Assembly: GCA_900114405.1 (NCBI GenBank)
Contig: FOSY01000002.1
Span: forward strand, 62,001-126,000
Origin: Lachnospiraceae bacterium KH1T2
GTDB lineage: Bacteria > Bacillota > Clostridia > Lachnospirales > Lachnospiraceae
DNA: 64,000 nt
Reading direction: 5' to 3'
The notes beneath the pieces are model-generated. The model searched no databases and was not told the DNA's origin. It saw only the letters and a list, made by a program, of their open reading frames with translations. Positions 26,228 to 36,106 of the stretch are shown piece after piece. Position 1 is the first letter of the stretch. Each line of letters begins with the position of its first letter. The translations under genes and the position numbers were made by a program.

Positions 26228-26325
26228 AATTTAACTTATGTCATAGCTTGAATGAGCATTATGTCGGCAATCTCAAGATAAGACATTAGTTTAATTTAGA
26301 ACGTATCAATACATTAACGTGTCTT
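26228..26325 (+). promoter_or_regulatory. Structured leader RNA, copy 1
   Basis: Stem P1 pairs 26228-26236 with 26288-26296. An inner stem pairs CUUGA (26247-26251) with UCAAG (26273-26277), and a conserved stretch AAUGAGC.UUAUGU.GGCAAU forms the apical part. About 100 nt align with 63005-63107, where the inner stem is CUCGA/UCGAG, a compensatory U-A to C-G change. Similarity continues weakly to the ribosome site. It lies between promoter 26128-26188 and the permease start. Not matched to a riboswitch class I know. Confidence 0.65.
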
Positions 26326-26359
26326 AACTATTTATTAAATTAAATTTAAGGAGCGATCT

Positions 26360-27316
26360 ATGACAAAAAAGAAATTAGGGAGCAGACAAAGGCAACAATT
26401 GACAGTAATTTTTGCATTTACAGTCATTCCACTGTTCCTACTTATCCTGTTTACTTATTATCCATTTTGCAAGATGGTTCAATTTAGTTTCTACAACATG
26501 AAGTATATCGGACCGCGGAAATTTATAGGTTTAAGGAATTATATTCAGGTATTTAAGAGAGATGACATTATCAGGACAATGTTATTGTCACTTTACTATA
26601 TGGCAGGCTCTGTAGTGCAGATCGGATTAGCATTGTATATAGCGACAGTCTTTTGCTTTAAGGTAAAGGCTGAGAATCTGTGGAAAGGATTCCTTTTCTT
26701 CCCTTACATGATAAATGGTATAGCGATCGGCTTTATTTTTAAGTTCTTCTATACGAGAGGATTTGTTTTAGATACTGTATTGCAGGCATTAGGATTTGAT
26801 CTGAATAATCTTCCATATTGGCTTAAAGATCAAGCGATAAATAACTGGTCATTAGTATTTTCATCAGTCTGGAGATATCTTGGATCGACAATGGTTCTTT
26901 TCCTTGGAGCAATGATGTCGGTGGATACGACACTCTATGAGGCAGCTGCGATGGATGGAGCAAATAAATGGCAGACATTTAAGCATATTATTTTGCCAAG
27001 TATAAAGACAATAGTAACACTTAACATCATTCTTTCTATTACTGGTTCACTTTCAGCTTTTGAGCCGCCATACGTTATTACAAGTGGAGCAAATGGCACA
27101 GGTACATTCTTTGTTGTAATGAATGATATAGCGCATACAAGCCAAAAGGTAGGTCTGGCAAGCGCGATGGCAGTATTCCTTCTCGTCGTGATATTTATTG
27201 CAAAGATGCTGCAGGATCTTCTGTTCAAATATATATTCAGAAACGTAAATGCAGATGATGAATCACACGAAGCAAAAAAGAGACATAAAAAGACTGCTTT
27301 GGAGAGAGGAGTTTGA
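26360..27316 (+). CDS. ABC sugar transporter permease (MalF/UgpA-like)
   Basis: First of two permeases for oligosaccharide import, probably linear manno-oligosaccharides. The 318-residue protein has six membrane helices and the cytoplasmic EAA loop EAAAMDGANKWQTFKHIILP. The start has GGAG 8 nt upstream. The second permease starts 3 nt after its stop. The cognate binding protein is at 39516 under a matching promoter, and no ATPase is in the window, so a shared MsmK/MalK-type ATPase is expected elsewhere. The role in mannan uptake is inferred from gene order. Confidence 0.92.
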   Translation: MTKKKLGSRQRQQLTVIFAFTVIPLFLLILFTYYPFCKMVQFSFYNMKYIGPRKFIGLRNYIQVFKRDDIIRTMLLSLYYMAGSVVQIGLALYIATVFCFKVKAENLWKGFLFFPYMINGIAIGFIFKFFYTRGFVLDTVLQALGFDLNNLPYWLKDQAINNWSLVFSSVWRYLGSTMVLFLGAMMSVDTTLYEAAAMDGANKWQTFKHIILPSIKTIVTLNIILSITGSLSAFEPPYVITSGANGTGTFFVVMNDIAHTSQKVGLASAMAVFLLVVIFIAKMLQDLLFKYIFRNVNADDESHEAKKRHKKTALERGV

Positions 27317-27319
27317 GAC

Positions 27320-28207
27320 ATGGTTGCAGTAAAAGAAAATAGTATAAAATCTCAAAACTTAAGAGTTACATGTAAACCGGGGGCTATAGCTTGGACGGCA
27401 GTTAAATATTTTTCACTGATATTTTGTTGCTTTATTGCAGTTTTGCCAATTGTTTCCTGTGTTATAACGGCAGCCAAAACGGAAGCGGAGTATCAGTCAA
27501 CAAACGTTATGACGCCACCTTCAAATTGGTTCAACATAACTAACTATACAAAAGCATTTACAATGGCAAACATGGGAGTTGCATTTTTGAATTCCTTTTT
27601 GATACTTTGCATAGTACTTTTGGGATCTACGCTTATTGGCTCTCAGCTTGCATATGTATTAAATAGATTCAAATTTCCTGGCAATGGTTTGATCAGAAAT
27701 CTATTTACTTTTGCAGCGCTTCTTCCGGGAATTGCTATGCAGGTATCTGTATATGAGATCATGACAAGCCTTCATCTGATAAACACTCTTTACGGATATA
27801 TCATTATGATGTGCGGAACAGACGTAATGTCTATGTACATATATATACAGTATTTTGAGAATCTTCCTATCTCATTGGATGAAAGTGCATATCTTGACGG
27901 AGCATCATATTTCAAAATTTATTGGAAGATATTATTGCCGCTGCTTAAGCCTGCAATTGTTACAAATCTTATTCTTAAAGGAGTAGGTGTTTACAACGAG
28001 TATTATTGCGCTAATTTGTATCTTCAGGACAAGAGAAGACTTTGTACAGTCGCTACATCACTTTACACGTTCACGGGTCCGCTGGGGAATAAGTATAATT
28101 TGATCTGCGCTGGTGTAATAATCTCACTTTTGCCGGCTCTTATAGTATTTTGCATATGTCAGAAGCAAATCTATAATGGCGTTTCGGCAGGAGCTGTAAA
28201 GGGGTAA
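27320..28207 (+). CDS. ABC sugar transporter permease (MalG/UgpE-like)
   Basis: Second transmembrane subunit of the importer. The 295-residue protein has six helices and the EAA-type loop ESAYLDGASYFKIYWKILLP, followed by PLLKPAIVTNLILKGVGVYN. It is joined to the first permease by 3 nt and to the epimerase by 2 nt, so the genes form one operon. Confidence 0.92.
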   Translation: MVAVKENSIKSQNLRVTCKPGAIAWTAVKYFSLIFCCFIAVLPIVSCVITAAKTEAEYQSTNVMTPPSNWFNITNYTKAFTMANMGVAFLNSFLILCIVLLGSTLIGSQLAYVLNRFKFPGNGLIRNLFTFAALLPGIAMQVSVYEIMTSLHLINTLYGYIIMMCGTDVMSMYIYIQYFENLPISLDESAYLDGASYFKIYWKILLPLLKPAIVTNLILKGVGVYNEYYCANLYLQDKRRLCTVATSLYTFTGPLGNKYNLICAGVIISLLPALIVFCICQKQIYNGVSAGAVKG

Positions 28208-28209
28208 AT

Positions 28210-29370
28210 ATGATAGAAGAAGTAAGAAATCATCTGACAGAAAAAATAATTCCATTTTGGAAAAAACTTCATGACGACATGGGTGGTTTTTATGGATATG
28301 TCGATTTTGATCTGAATGTTAATAAAGAGGCTGAGAAAGGCTGTATCTTAAATAGCCGTATATTATGGTTTTTTGCAAGTGCTTACAAGGTATTGAAAGA
28401 TGAGTCATTGCTTAGAGAGGCAAAGCATGCCTTTGAGTTTATGACAAACTATTGCGTGGACAGAGAAAATGGCGGTGTTTACTGGTCTCTTACACATGAC
28501 GGAAAACCGCTTGATACGACAAAGCATACTTATAATCAGGCTTTCGCGATATATGGACTTGGCGCTTACTACGAAGTGACCAAAGACGAGTCAGCATTGA
28601 AGCTGGCATGTGATCTATATGAACTTATAGAGAGCAAAATGAGAGATGAAAAAGGATATCTTGAAGCTTTTAGTAAAAACTTTGAACCAATATCAAATGA
28701 AAAGCTTTCAGAAAATGGAGTAGAAGCAAAGCGGAGTATGAATACGCTTTTGCATGTCATGGAAGGCTATACAGAGCTGTATCGTGTTGCACCACAAGAG
28801 AGAGTTGCAAATTCACTTAGAGAGATATTGGATATAACAGACGAAAAAATATATAACAGAAAGCTCAGGCGTCAGGAAGTATTTTTTGATCTTGATTATA
28901 ATTCATTGATCGATCTGTATTCGTATGGCCATGATATAGAGTCAGCATGGCTCATAAATCGCACAACTGAGATATTGGGAGATAAAAATTATATCGAAAA
29001 GATGGGTGAAATGACAAAAGTCTTAGCTGACAATGTTTATAAGGTGGCATTTGACGGACATTCTATACCGGCAGAGGCGGAAAAAGGCATTGTAAAGCAG
29101 GATAGAGTATGGTGGGTACAGGCAGAAGGAATAAATGGATTTCTTGATGCTTATCAGAAAGATCCTTCAAGAAAAGAATATCTGGAGGCTGCTGAGAGTA
29201 TTTGGGAATATATAAAGAAATATGTAGTAGATAAGCGTGAAGATGCTGAATGGTATTGGTACGTTAATCCAGACGGAAGCGCTGCAAGAGAACCTATTGT
29301 CGAGCCATGGAAGTGCCCATATCACAATGGCAGAATGTGTTTGGAGGTAATTACTCGAAATGTTACATGA
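28210..29370 (+). CDS. AGE-family disaccharide 2-epimerase (cellobiose/mannobiose type)
   Basis: Epimerises the reducing-end sugar of beta-1,4-disaccharides, here most likely mannobiose to mannosyl-glucose, which feeds the first GH130 enzyme. The 386-residue (alpha/alpha)6 protein has family landmarks [32 protein letters not shown], the three expected active-site histidines H182 ([10 protein letters not shown]), H241 ([10 protein letters not shown]) and H372 ([11 protein letters not shown]), and the [10 protein letters not shown] loop. Length fits cellobiose 2-epimerases. It overlaps the next gene by 11 nt. Confidence 0.9.
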   Translation: MIEEVRNHLTEKIIPFWKKLHDDMGGFYGYVDFDLNVNKEAEKGCILNSRILWFFASAYKVLKDESLLREAKHAFEFMTNYCVDRENGGVYWSLTHDGKPLDTTKHTYNQAFAIYGLGAYYEVTKDESALKLACDLYELIESKMRDEKGYLEAFSKNFEPISNEKLSENGVEAKRSMNTLLHVMEGYTELYRVAPQERVANSLREILDITDEKIYNRKLRRQEVFFDLDYNSLIDLYSYGHDIESAWLINRTTEILGDKNYIEKMGEMTKVLADNVYKVAFDGHSIPAEAEKGIVKQDRVWWVQAEGINGFLDAYQKDPSRKEYLEAAESIWEYIKKYVVDKREDAEWYWYVNPDGSAAREPIVEPWKCPYHNGRMCLEVITRNVT

Positions 29371-30529
29371 GAGATACTATGTTGAGAAAGAAAAGCAGGA
29401 AAAACTTCTTTCAATGAAAAACGAAAAAACTGACTTTTATAATGGAGTTTTTTCAAGATTTAAGAATCCGGTGCTTACAAGGGAGCATATTCCGCTTACC
29501 TGGAGATATGATCTTGATGTGAATACAAATCCTGATTTTCAGGAACGACTTGGCATCAATGCGGTGCTGAATTCAGGTGCGATAGAGCTTGATGGCAAGT
29601 ATTACCTTGTCGCAAGGATAGAAGGCAATGACAGAAAGTCATTTTTTGGAGTAGCAGAAAGTGATAATGGAATAGATAATTTCAGATTTTGGGATTATCC
29701 TATCTTGCTTGAAGATACAGAGCCTTCTGAGACAAATGTATATGATATGCGTCTGACAAAGCATGAGGATGGGTATATTTATGGAGTATTTTGCTCAGAA
29801 AGTCATGATGACAGTACGAGTGATCTTTCTGCAGCTGTTGCAGCAGCGGGAATCGTGAGAACTAAAGATCTCAAAAAATGGGAGCGATTGCCAAATCTTG
29901 TGACTAAAAATTCCCCGCAGCAGAGAAATGTGGTACTTCATCCAGAGTTTGTAGATGGAAAATATGCATTCTATACACGTCCTATGGATAGCTTCATTGA
30001 TACAGGAAGCGGCGGAGGAATCGGTTTTGGGCTTTGTGATGATATTACTGATCCTGTGATAGATGAAGAAAAGATACTCAGCAAGAGACGTTATCATCAG
30101 ATTACAGAGGCAAAAAATGGTGAATGTACTGTACCGATAAAGTCAGATAAAGGCTGGATACATATTGCACATGGAGTGAGAAATACCGCAGCGGGACTTA
30201 GATATGTAATTTATGCTTATGCGACATCTCTCGAAGACCCATCGAAGGTTATTGCTGAGCCGGGTGGCTTATTGATAGGACCACGAGGCTGGGAAAGAGT
30301 TGGAGATGTTTCAAATGTGGTTTTCGCAAACGGCGCTATAGAAAAAGAGGATGGAACAGTTCTTTTGTACTATGCAGGAAGTGATACAAGAGTATATGTG
30401 GCACAAACAAGTGTGGCAAAGCTCGAAGACTATGTATTTAATACGCCGTCAGATCCTGGAAGAAGCGTGCTGTGCGTACAGCAAAGATGCGATATGATCA
30501 GAAAAAACTTAGAGATATTAAAAAAATAA
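29360..30529 (+). CDS. GH130 phosphorylase, subfamily 1 type (mannosylglucose phosphorylase)
   Basis: Phosphorolyses 4-O-beta-D-mannosyl-D-glucose to mannose-1-phosphate and glucose. The 389-residue protein matches the length of GH130_1 enzymes such as the Bacteroides and Ruminococcus MGPs and has the five-bladed propeller motifs [33 protein letters not shown] and [11 protein letters not shown], with the general-acid Asp129 at the position of Asp131 in the Bacteroides enzyme. It starts inside the epimerase gene, consistent with sequential action. Subfamily assignment is by length and motif only. Confidence 0.9.
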   Translation: MLHERYYVEKEKQEKLLSMKNEKTDFYNGVFSRFKNPVLTREHIPLTWRYDLDVNTNPDFQERLGINAVLNSGAIELDGKYYLVARIEGNDRKSFFGVAESDNGIDNFRFWDYPILLEDTEPSETNVYDMRLTKHEDGYIYGVFCSESHDDSTSDLSAAVAAAGIVRTKDLKKWERLPNLVTKNSPQQRNVVLHPEFVDGKYAFYTRPMDSFIDTGSGGGIGFGLCDDITDPVIDEEKILSKRRYHQITEAKNGECTVPIKSDKGWIHIAHGVRNTAAGLRYVIYAYATSLEDPSKVIAEPGGLLIGPRGWERVGDVSNVVFANGAIEKEDGTVLLYYAGSDTRVYVAQTSVAKLEDYVFNTPSDPGRSVLCVQQRCDMIRKNLEILKK

Positions 30530-30548
30530 CTATAGAGGAGAAAAAATT

Positions 30549-31571
30549 ATGAAATATCAGATTTTGAACAGTCCGGCAGTTCCGAATATGCCTTGGCAGG
30601 AGTGCAAAAAAGAAAACCTTGATATACCGGTATGGAGATATGAGCAGAATCCTATAATTAACAGAAATCCGGTAAAGGGAGTTGCAAGAATCTTCAACAG
30701 TGCCGTCGTACCTTACGAAGGAAAATTTATAGGAGTTTTCAGAGCAGAGCGTAAAGATGGCATCCCATTCATTTATTTTGGCAGAAGTGAGGATGGAATC
30801 AAGTGGGATTTTGACGAGGATAGGATAGAGTTTGTAGATGAAAATGGCGAGAGCTTCATGCCGAGTTATGCTTATGATCCACGACTTGTGAAAATAGATG
30901 ACACGTACTATGCTATATGGTGTCAGGACGCCTATGGCGCATCTATTGGAATGGCAAAGACTACTGATTTCAAGACATGGACAAGACTTGAGAATCCTTT
31001 CCTTCCATTCAACAGAAATGCAGTAATATTCCCGCGTAAGATAAACGACAAATATATGCTGCTTTCACGTCCTTCAGACAGTGGACATACACCATTTGGA
31101 GATATATATATTTCTGAGAGCCCTGATCTCACATATTGGGGCAAGCATCGTCATGTGATGGGAAAAACAGAGCTTTGGTGGGAGTCTGTGAAGATCGGAG
31201 CAGGTGCAGCACCTATCGAGACAAGTGAAGGCTGGCTTCTTTTCTATCATGGCGTTACAGGAACCTGCAATGGTTTTGTATATTCTATCGGAGGAGCAAT
31301 TCTCGATAAAGATTGCCCTTCAAAGGTAAAGTACAGATGCAGTACTTTCCTTCTCACTCCTGAAGAGTGGTACGAAGAGAGAGGATTTGTACCAAATGTA
31401 TGTTTCCCATGTGCTACAATACATGATAGCGAGACGGGTAGGATTGCAATCTACTATGGATGTGCTGACAGCTATGTTTCACTTGCGTTTACTACAGTAG
31501 ATCAGATAGTGGACTATATCAAGGAACATTCAATTGTTAGAGAGTCTGATATAGAGGAAGGAAGAAGGTAA
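30549..31571 (+). CDS. GH130 phosphorylase, subfamily 2 type (manno-oligosaccharide phosphorylase)
   Basis: Removes mannose units from beta-1,4-manno-oligosaccharides as mannose-1-phosphate. The 340-residue protein has ARIFNSAVVPYEGKFIGVFR, the catalytic-Asp segment PSYAYDPRLVK (Asp110), WCQDAYGASIG, FPRKINDKYMLLSRPSD and WLLFYHGVTGTCNG. It is shorter than its neighbour and of the GH130_2 size class, so the pair matches the two-phosphorylase mannan systems of Roseburia and Ruminococcus. GAGGAG is about 8 nt before the ATG. Confidence 0.9.
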   Translation: MKYQILNSPAVPNMPWQECKKENLDIPVWRYEQNPIINRNPVKGVARIFNSAVVPYEGKFIGVFRAERKDGIPFIYFGRSEDGIKWDFDEDRIEFVDENGESFMPSYAYDPRLVKIDDTYYAIWCQDAYGASIGMAKTTDFKTWTRLENPFLPFNRNAVIFPRKINDKYMLLSRPSDSGHTPFGDIYISESPDLTYWGKHRHVMGKTELWWESVKIGAGAAPIETSEGWLLFYHGVTGTCNGFVYSIGGAILDKDCPSKVKYRCSTFLLTPEEWYEERGFVPNVCFPCATIHDSETGRIAIYYGCADSYVSLAFTTVDQIVDYIKEHSIVRESDIEEGRR

Positions 31572-31575
31572 TCTG

Positions 31576-33768
31576 ATGCCTATCATTTATGATGATAAAA
31601 AGCAGATATGGAAGATCGATACTCCAAATACTTCATATGTATTTGGAGTTGTCGATGACAGATATCTTGCTCATATTTACTATGGTTCCAAGATCAAGGA
31701 TACAGATATTTTATATTCACTCAGACTTAATGAAGGATGGAAGGTTCCATCATTACAGCCGGCAGAGCATGTGAGTTTTATGTCATCGTTTCCAATGGAA
31801 TTCCCCACACAGGGAAGAGGAGATTATAGAGAAAGCTGTATTAATATAAGAAATTCAAACAACCAGTCTGCTCTTGAGCTTATATATGATTCATACAGGA
31901 TATATGATGGAAAAGACGGGCTGAAAGGTCTTCCTGCATCATTTGGAGATAATGTTAAAACTCTGGAAGTTACGCTGAAGGATATGACGATGCATGCAGA
32001 AGTAGTTCTTAGCTATTCTATATTTGACGACTCTGATGCGATAGCAAAGAGTGTCAAGATCAGAAATATAGGTGAGAACTTTTTTTATGTTACTAAATTG
32101 TTATCATCATGTCTTGAGCTTGAAAATGAAAATTATGAGACAATGGGATTTTATGGCACATGGGCACGTGAACATATAATCGAGAGAAAAAGTCTGGGAC
32201 ATAGTGCAACTGTTTTTGACTCTAAGAGAGGAGAAGGTGGTCACGATGGCCAGCCTTTTATTGCCGTCTTGAGCTCAAATGCAGATGAAGACAACGGAAA
32301 AATTTATGCTATGCATTTGGTTTATTCTGGAAGCTTTTATGCAAGTGCGAAGACTGATGCGTATGACAGAGTAAGGACAGTAATAGGTATACAGCCGGAG
32401 GATTTTGAGTGGAAGCTTGAGCCTGCAGAGGAGTTTCAAGCGCCGGAGACGATAATTACGTTTACAGAGTGCGGATTGAATGCAATGACGCATATCTATC
32501 ATGATTTTTATCGTTCACACCTCATTAGGTCAAAATATCAGTATGCAAAAAGACCTATACTTGTAAATAGTTGGGAAGCTGCATATTTTGACTTTGATAC
32601 AAAGAGGATACTTGAGCTGGCAGGGGAGGCGGCAAAGGTCGGAATAGACATGCTTGTGCTTGACGATGGTTGGTTTGGAAAGCACAGGGAAGAGCCGACA
32701 GCTTCGCTGGGAGATTGGTATTGTAATGAAAAGAAACTTGAAGGCGGATTAAAGAAAATTTCATCAGAGCTCAAGAAGCTTGGAATGAAGTTTGGTCTTT
32801 GGTTTGAGCCGGAGATGATCTCAGAGGATTCTGATCTTTACAGAGCACATCCTGACTGGGTAGTACATACGAAAGGCAGAGAACCTGCAAGATGCAGAGA
32901 TCAGTGGGTATTGGATTTCAGCAATCCTGCTGTGATAGACTTTATCACAGAAAGTATTGCCAGGAATATAAGAGAGGCTGGGATAGACTATATCAAGTGG
33001 GATATGAACAGACCGCTCTGCGATATAGGCTCTGCCTATCTTGAGTCAGATAGGCAGGGAGAGATACTTCATCGTCATGTTTTAGGCGTATATGAGATAC
33101 AGGAAAGACTTTTAAGTGAGTTTCCTGATCTTCTGATCGAGAATTGCTCATCAGGTGGTGCCAGATTTGATCCCGGCATGTTGTATTATAGTCCACAGAT
33201 ATGGTGCTCTGATGACATGGACCCGGTAGAGAGGCTTGCAATACATGAGGGAACAGCTATGATCTACCCGCTCAGTACAATTGGTTCACATGTTTGCAAA
33301 GCAGTCAATGATATTTCGGGAAGAAGAGTTTCGTTCGAGACACGTGGAATTTCAGCCATGACCGGTACTTTTGGCTATGAGCTTGATCTTACGAAGCTTC
33401 CTGATGAGGATAAAAAATTGATACCACTTCAGATTGAGAAATACCGGTCTATTCAGAGTCTTGTACAGACAGGTGATTATTATCGTTTGGAGTCATATCA
33501 TAGAAACGGCAGATTTGATACATTTATGAATGTTTCAAAAGATAAAAAAGAGGCTTATGTTATCTGCATGCAAGTATTGGCAAGACCAAATGACATAGGT
33601 CATAGAGTACATCTGAAAGGGCTTGATCCTGAGCAGGAGTATGAAATAGAGCTTGATGGAAGGAAAGAGATATACAGAGGCGATGTTTTGATGAATGTCG
33701 GCTATATTTTCCCTTATGTCAAAAAAGACTTTAATGCGCAGATGCTGATGATCAAGGCGAATAATTGA
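31576..33768 (+). CDS. GH36 alpha-galactosidase
   Basis: Removes alpha-1,6-galactose from galactomanno-oligosaccharides inside the cell; there is no signal peptide. The 730-residue protein has an N-terminal beta-supersandwich and a catalytic barrel with LVLDDGWFG, WFEPEMISEDS, nucleophile Asp476 in IKWDMNRP and acid/base Asp546 in WCSDDMDP. The spacing of the two Asp residues agrees with Lactobacillus Mel36A. It starts 4 nt after the GH130 stop. The following 121 nt before the esterase hold an isolated GCAATAAT (33808) but no full regulon promoter. Confidence 0.95.
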   Translation: MPIIYDDKKQIWKIDTPNTSYVFGVVDDRYLAHIYYGSKIKDTDILYSLRLNEGWKVPSLQPAEHVSFMSSFPMEFPTQGRGDYRESCINIRNSNNQSALELIYDSYRIYDGKDGLKGLPASFGDNVKTLEVTLKDMTMHAEVVLSYSIFDDSDAIAKSVKIRNIGENFFYVTKLLSSCLELENENYETMGFYGTWAREHIIERKSLGHSATVFDSKRGEGGHDGQPFIAVLSSNADEDNGKIYAMHLVYSGSFYASAKTDAYDRVRTVIGIQPEDFEWKLEPAEEFQAPETIITFTECGLNAMTHIYHDFYRSHLIRSKYQYAKRPILVNSWEAAYFDFDTKRILELAGEAAKVGIDMLVLDDGWFGKHREEPTASLGDWYCNEKKLEGGLKKISSELKKLGMKFGLWFEPEMISEDSDLYRAHPDWVVHTKGREPARCRDQWVLDFSNPAVIDFITESIARNIREAGIDYIKWDMNRPLCDIGSAYLESDRQGEILHRHVLGVYEIQERLLSEFPDLLIENCSSGGARFDPGMLYYSPQIWCSDDMDPVERLAIHEGTAMIYPLSTIGSHVCKAVNDISGRRVSFETRGISAMTGTFGYELDLTKLPDEDKKLIPLQIEKYRSIQSLVQTGDYYRLESYHRNGRFDTFMNVSKDKKEAYVICMQVLARPNDIGHRVHLKGLDPEQEYEIELDGRKEIYRGDVLMNVGYIFPYVKKDFNAQMLMIKANN

Positions 33769-33889
33769 GTATATAAAAACGCACATCTTTACAAATGGGG
33801 TGTTGCAGCAATAATTCAGGCAAATTATAGTAAGTGTCAGATAAATTTGTCGTTTACGATAGTATGATTGTTTTTGGGAGAAGGTAAAG

Positions 33890-34918
33890 ATGAAAGCAAC
33901 GAAGTTTGGGAGATGTGGAGATGTAGATGGAAAGACAGTGCTCTTTTGGAGTGGAAGCGCATTGGAAGTATGTGTGCGTGCTTCTGAGCTCTATGTAATC
34001 ATAGAGACTGATTATGATATTCATGAGCTTTGGGCAGATTTTATAATAGATGGAGAACGTACGCAGCGTTTAGCACTTCAAAAAGGTGTCCATAAGTACA
34101 TGATATTTAGAGGCTTTGAAGCTTCTTCTAAAACAAAGGTAAGGGTTGTAAGGGATACGCAGTCTATGCCTGAGGATAATGTTTCTTATTTTGCTATTCA
34201 TGGTTTTGAAACAGATGGAGAATTTCTAGATGAGTCTCATTATGATATGCAGCTGGAATTTATAGGAGATAGCATCACATCAGGCGAGGGCTGCGGACTT
34301 ACAAATCGTGAAGAATGGATTCCGGCAGTTTTTGATGCAGTAAACGCATTTCCATATTTAACATCTCAGATTTTGAATGCAAAGTATAATGTCTTGAGCC
34401 AAAGTGGATGGGGGACATTTGCGTCATGGGACGCAGACACTTCACATGCGATAGTGGATTATTATGAAAAAATATGTGGTACGCTGTGTGATGAAAAAAA
34501 TATAGCTGCACACGCTCATGAAGACTGGAATTTTGAAGATAATGCTTCAGATGCAATCATAATCAACCTTGGAACAAATGATTCAAGTGCCATGAAGCTG
34601 GAAAAGTGGAGTAAGGAAGAATTTGCGTCATTGTTTATAGATAAGGCATATAATTTCATAAAAAATGTCAGGAGGCATAATCCTCATAGCTTGATATTGT
34701 GGGTATATGGAATGCTTGGAAATGACATGGAGCCATATATTCAAAAAGCCCTGCAGCAGTACAAAGATGAGACCGGAGATGAAAAGGTACAATATCTGGC
34801 TCTTGAAAACTGTACGGGAGAGTTGCTTGGAGTAAGACTGCATCCTACTCCGCAGGCGCATAGAGTTGCTGCGAAGCAGATAGCAGATACTATAATTAGA
34901 AATTTAAGCGCAAAGTAG
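33890..34918 (+). CDS. CE2-type acetyl esterase
   Basis: Deacetylates manno-oligosaccharides in the cytoplasm; no signal peptide. The 342-residue protein has an N-terminal jelly-roll (about 1-115, ending near YFAIHGFETDGEF) and a C-terminal SGNH domain with nucleophile Ser128 in FIGDSITSGEG, INLGTNDSS and His318 in GVRLHPTPQAH. Architecture and setting match Roseburia intestinalis RiCE2, which acts with RiCE17 on mannan. TGGGAGAAGG is about 8 nt before the ATG. A 3' fragment of a paralogous gene lies at 52708. Confidence 0.88.
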   Translation: MKATKFGRCGDVDGKTVLFWSGSALEVCVRASELYVIIETDYDIHELWADFIIDGERTQRLALQKGVHKYMIFRGFEASSKTKVRVVRDTQSMPEDNVSYFAIHGFETDGEFLDESHYDMQLEFIGDSITSGEGCGLTNREEWIPAVFDAVNAFPYLTSQILNAKYNVLSQSGWGTFASWDADTSHAIVDYYEKICGTLCDEKNIAAHAHEDWNFEDNASDAIIINLGTNDSSAMKLEKWSKEEFASLFIDKAYNFIKNVRRHNPHSLILWVYGMLGNDMEPYIQKALQQYKDETGDEKVQYLALENCTGELLGVRLHPTPQAHRVAAKQIADTIIRNLSAK

Positions 34919-34966
34919 GTAATAAATCGAATTCTGAATGCCTGCTTTACGGAGAAGGAAAATACT

Positions 34967-36070
34967 ATGGATCATTTGAAATATTTTGAAGGCATTCAAA
35001 GAATAAAAAAATTGGCTGAAAGAGCAAAGAGCGGCGAAGAGCTGACAATAGGCTTTTTTGGAGGATCTATAACGCAAGGCTCGCTGGCGACAGATCTGCA
35101 TAAATGCTATGCGTACCGTGTTTTTGAATGGTTTGAAAAGGAGTGGCCTCATACACATTTTCATTATGTGAATGGTGGGATAGGCGGAACAACATCACAC
35201 TTTGGAGTTTCACGCGTACAAAGGGATCTGCTGATGTACAGACCTGATTTTGTGGTAGTGGATTTTAGTGTGAATGATGATGCTGATCATTTTTTTCAGG
35301 AGACTTATGAAGGGCTGATAAGAAAAATATGGTACTCAGAGTCAAAGCCAGCTATGATATTGCTGAATAATGTTTTTTATGATACAGGAGAAACAGCGGA
35401 GAAGCTGCACACACAGATAGGCGATCATTATCAGATACCACATGTGAGCATCAAAGATTCTATTTATAAGGATATACAGGAAGGAAAATTCACGAGAGAA
35501 GATATATCTTCTGATGGATTGCATCCAAATGATCTCGGGCATGAAAAGGTGGCACATGAAATTATTACTGCCATAAAAAATATATTGAAAGAAAAAGTTG
35601 AAACATCAGCCACCATGTCGGACAATGAAAGTGTTCAAAAGCCATCTATAACTATGAATGCTTATGAGAATGCTGTACGCTATACTATAGAAAATTCAAC
35701 ACCGGTATTGAAAGGATTCAGGGCTGATTCGGCTGAGAAGTTGGGACATTTGGACTTCTTTAAGAATGGATGGAGTGCGGCAAAAAAAGGAGATAAGATC
35801 TGCTTTACGCTGGAAGCTTCGTGTATAGCTATACAGTATCGTAAAACAATAAATAGACCTTCACCGATCGCAAGGGCAATTCTTGATGGCAGATCTGATG
35901 AAGAAATTATTTTAGATGGAAATTTTAACGAAGACTGGGGTGACTGTCTCTATATTGAGCCTGTATTGCATCATGGAGAGCACAGAGTACATACGCTTGA
36001 GATAGAGATAATAAATGATGATGGTGGGCAGGATTCGCCATTTTATTTGCTGTCTGTCATTACAGTTTGA
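34967..36070 (+). CDS. CE17-type SGNH acetyl esterase with C-terminal accessory domain
   Basis: Second deacetylase of the locus. The 367-residue protein has an N-terminal SGNH domain (about 1-205) with nucleophile Ser34 in FFGGSITQG, GGIGGTTSHFG, the VVVDFSVND block and the D183-H186 pair in SSDGLHPNDLGH. A C-terminal beta domain (about 225-367) corresponds to the CBM35-like part of Roseburia RiCE17, which removes axial 2-O-acetyl groups. No signal peptide. GGAGAAGG precedes the ATG. The pairing with the CE2 gene is the main ground for the subfamily call. Confidence 0.85.
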   Translation: MDHLKYFEGIQRIKKLAERAKSGEELTIGFFGGSITQGSLATDLHKCYAYRVFEWFEKEWPHTHFHYVNGGIGGTTSHFGVSRVQRDLLMYRPDFVVVDFSVNDDADHFFQETYEGLIRKIWYSESKPAMILLNNVFYDTGETAEKLHTQIGDHYQIPHVSIKDSIYKDIQEGKFTREDISSDGLHPNDLGHEKVAHEIITAIKNILKEKVETSATMSDNESVQKPSITMNAYENAVRYTIENSTPVLKGFRADSAEKLGHLDFFKNGWSAAKKGDKICFTLEASCIAIQYRKTINRPSPIARAILDGRSDEEIILDGNFNEDWGDCLYIEPVLHHGEHRVHTLEIEIINDDGGQDSPFYLLSVITV

Positions 36071-36106
36071 CTAGATTGGGAGAATGACAAAGTATAGGAG
36101 CGTTTT

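Noticed and set aside
33808..33889. Fourth copy of the mannan regulon promoter before the CE2 gene
   Set aside because: GCAATAAT is present, but the second CAAT, the ATGAC and the TATAAT are not at the required spacings.
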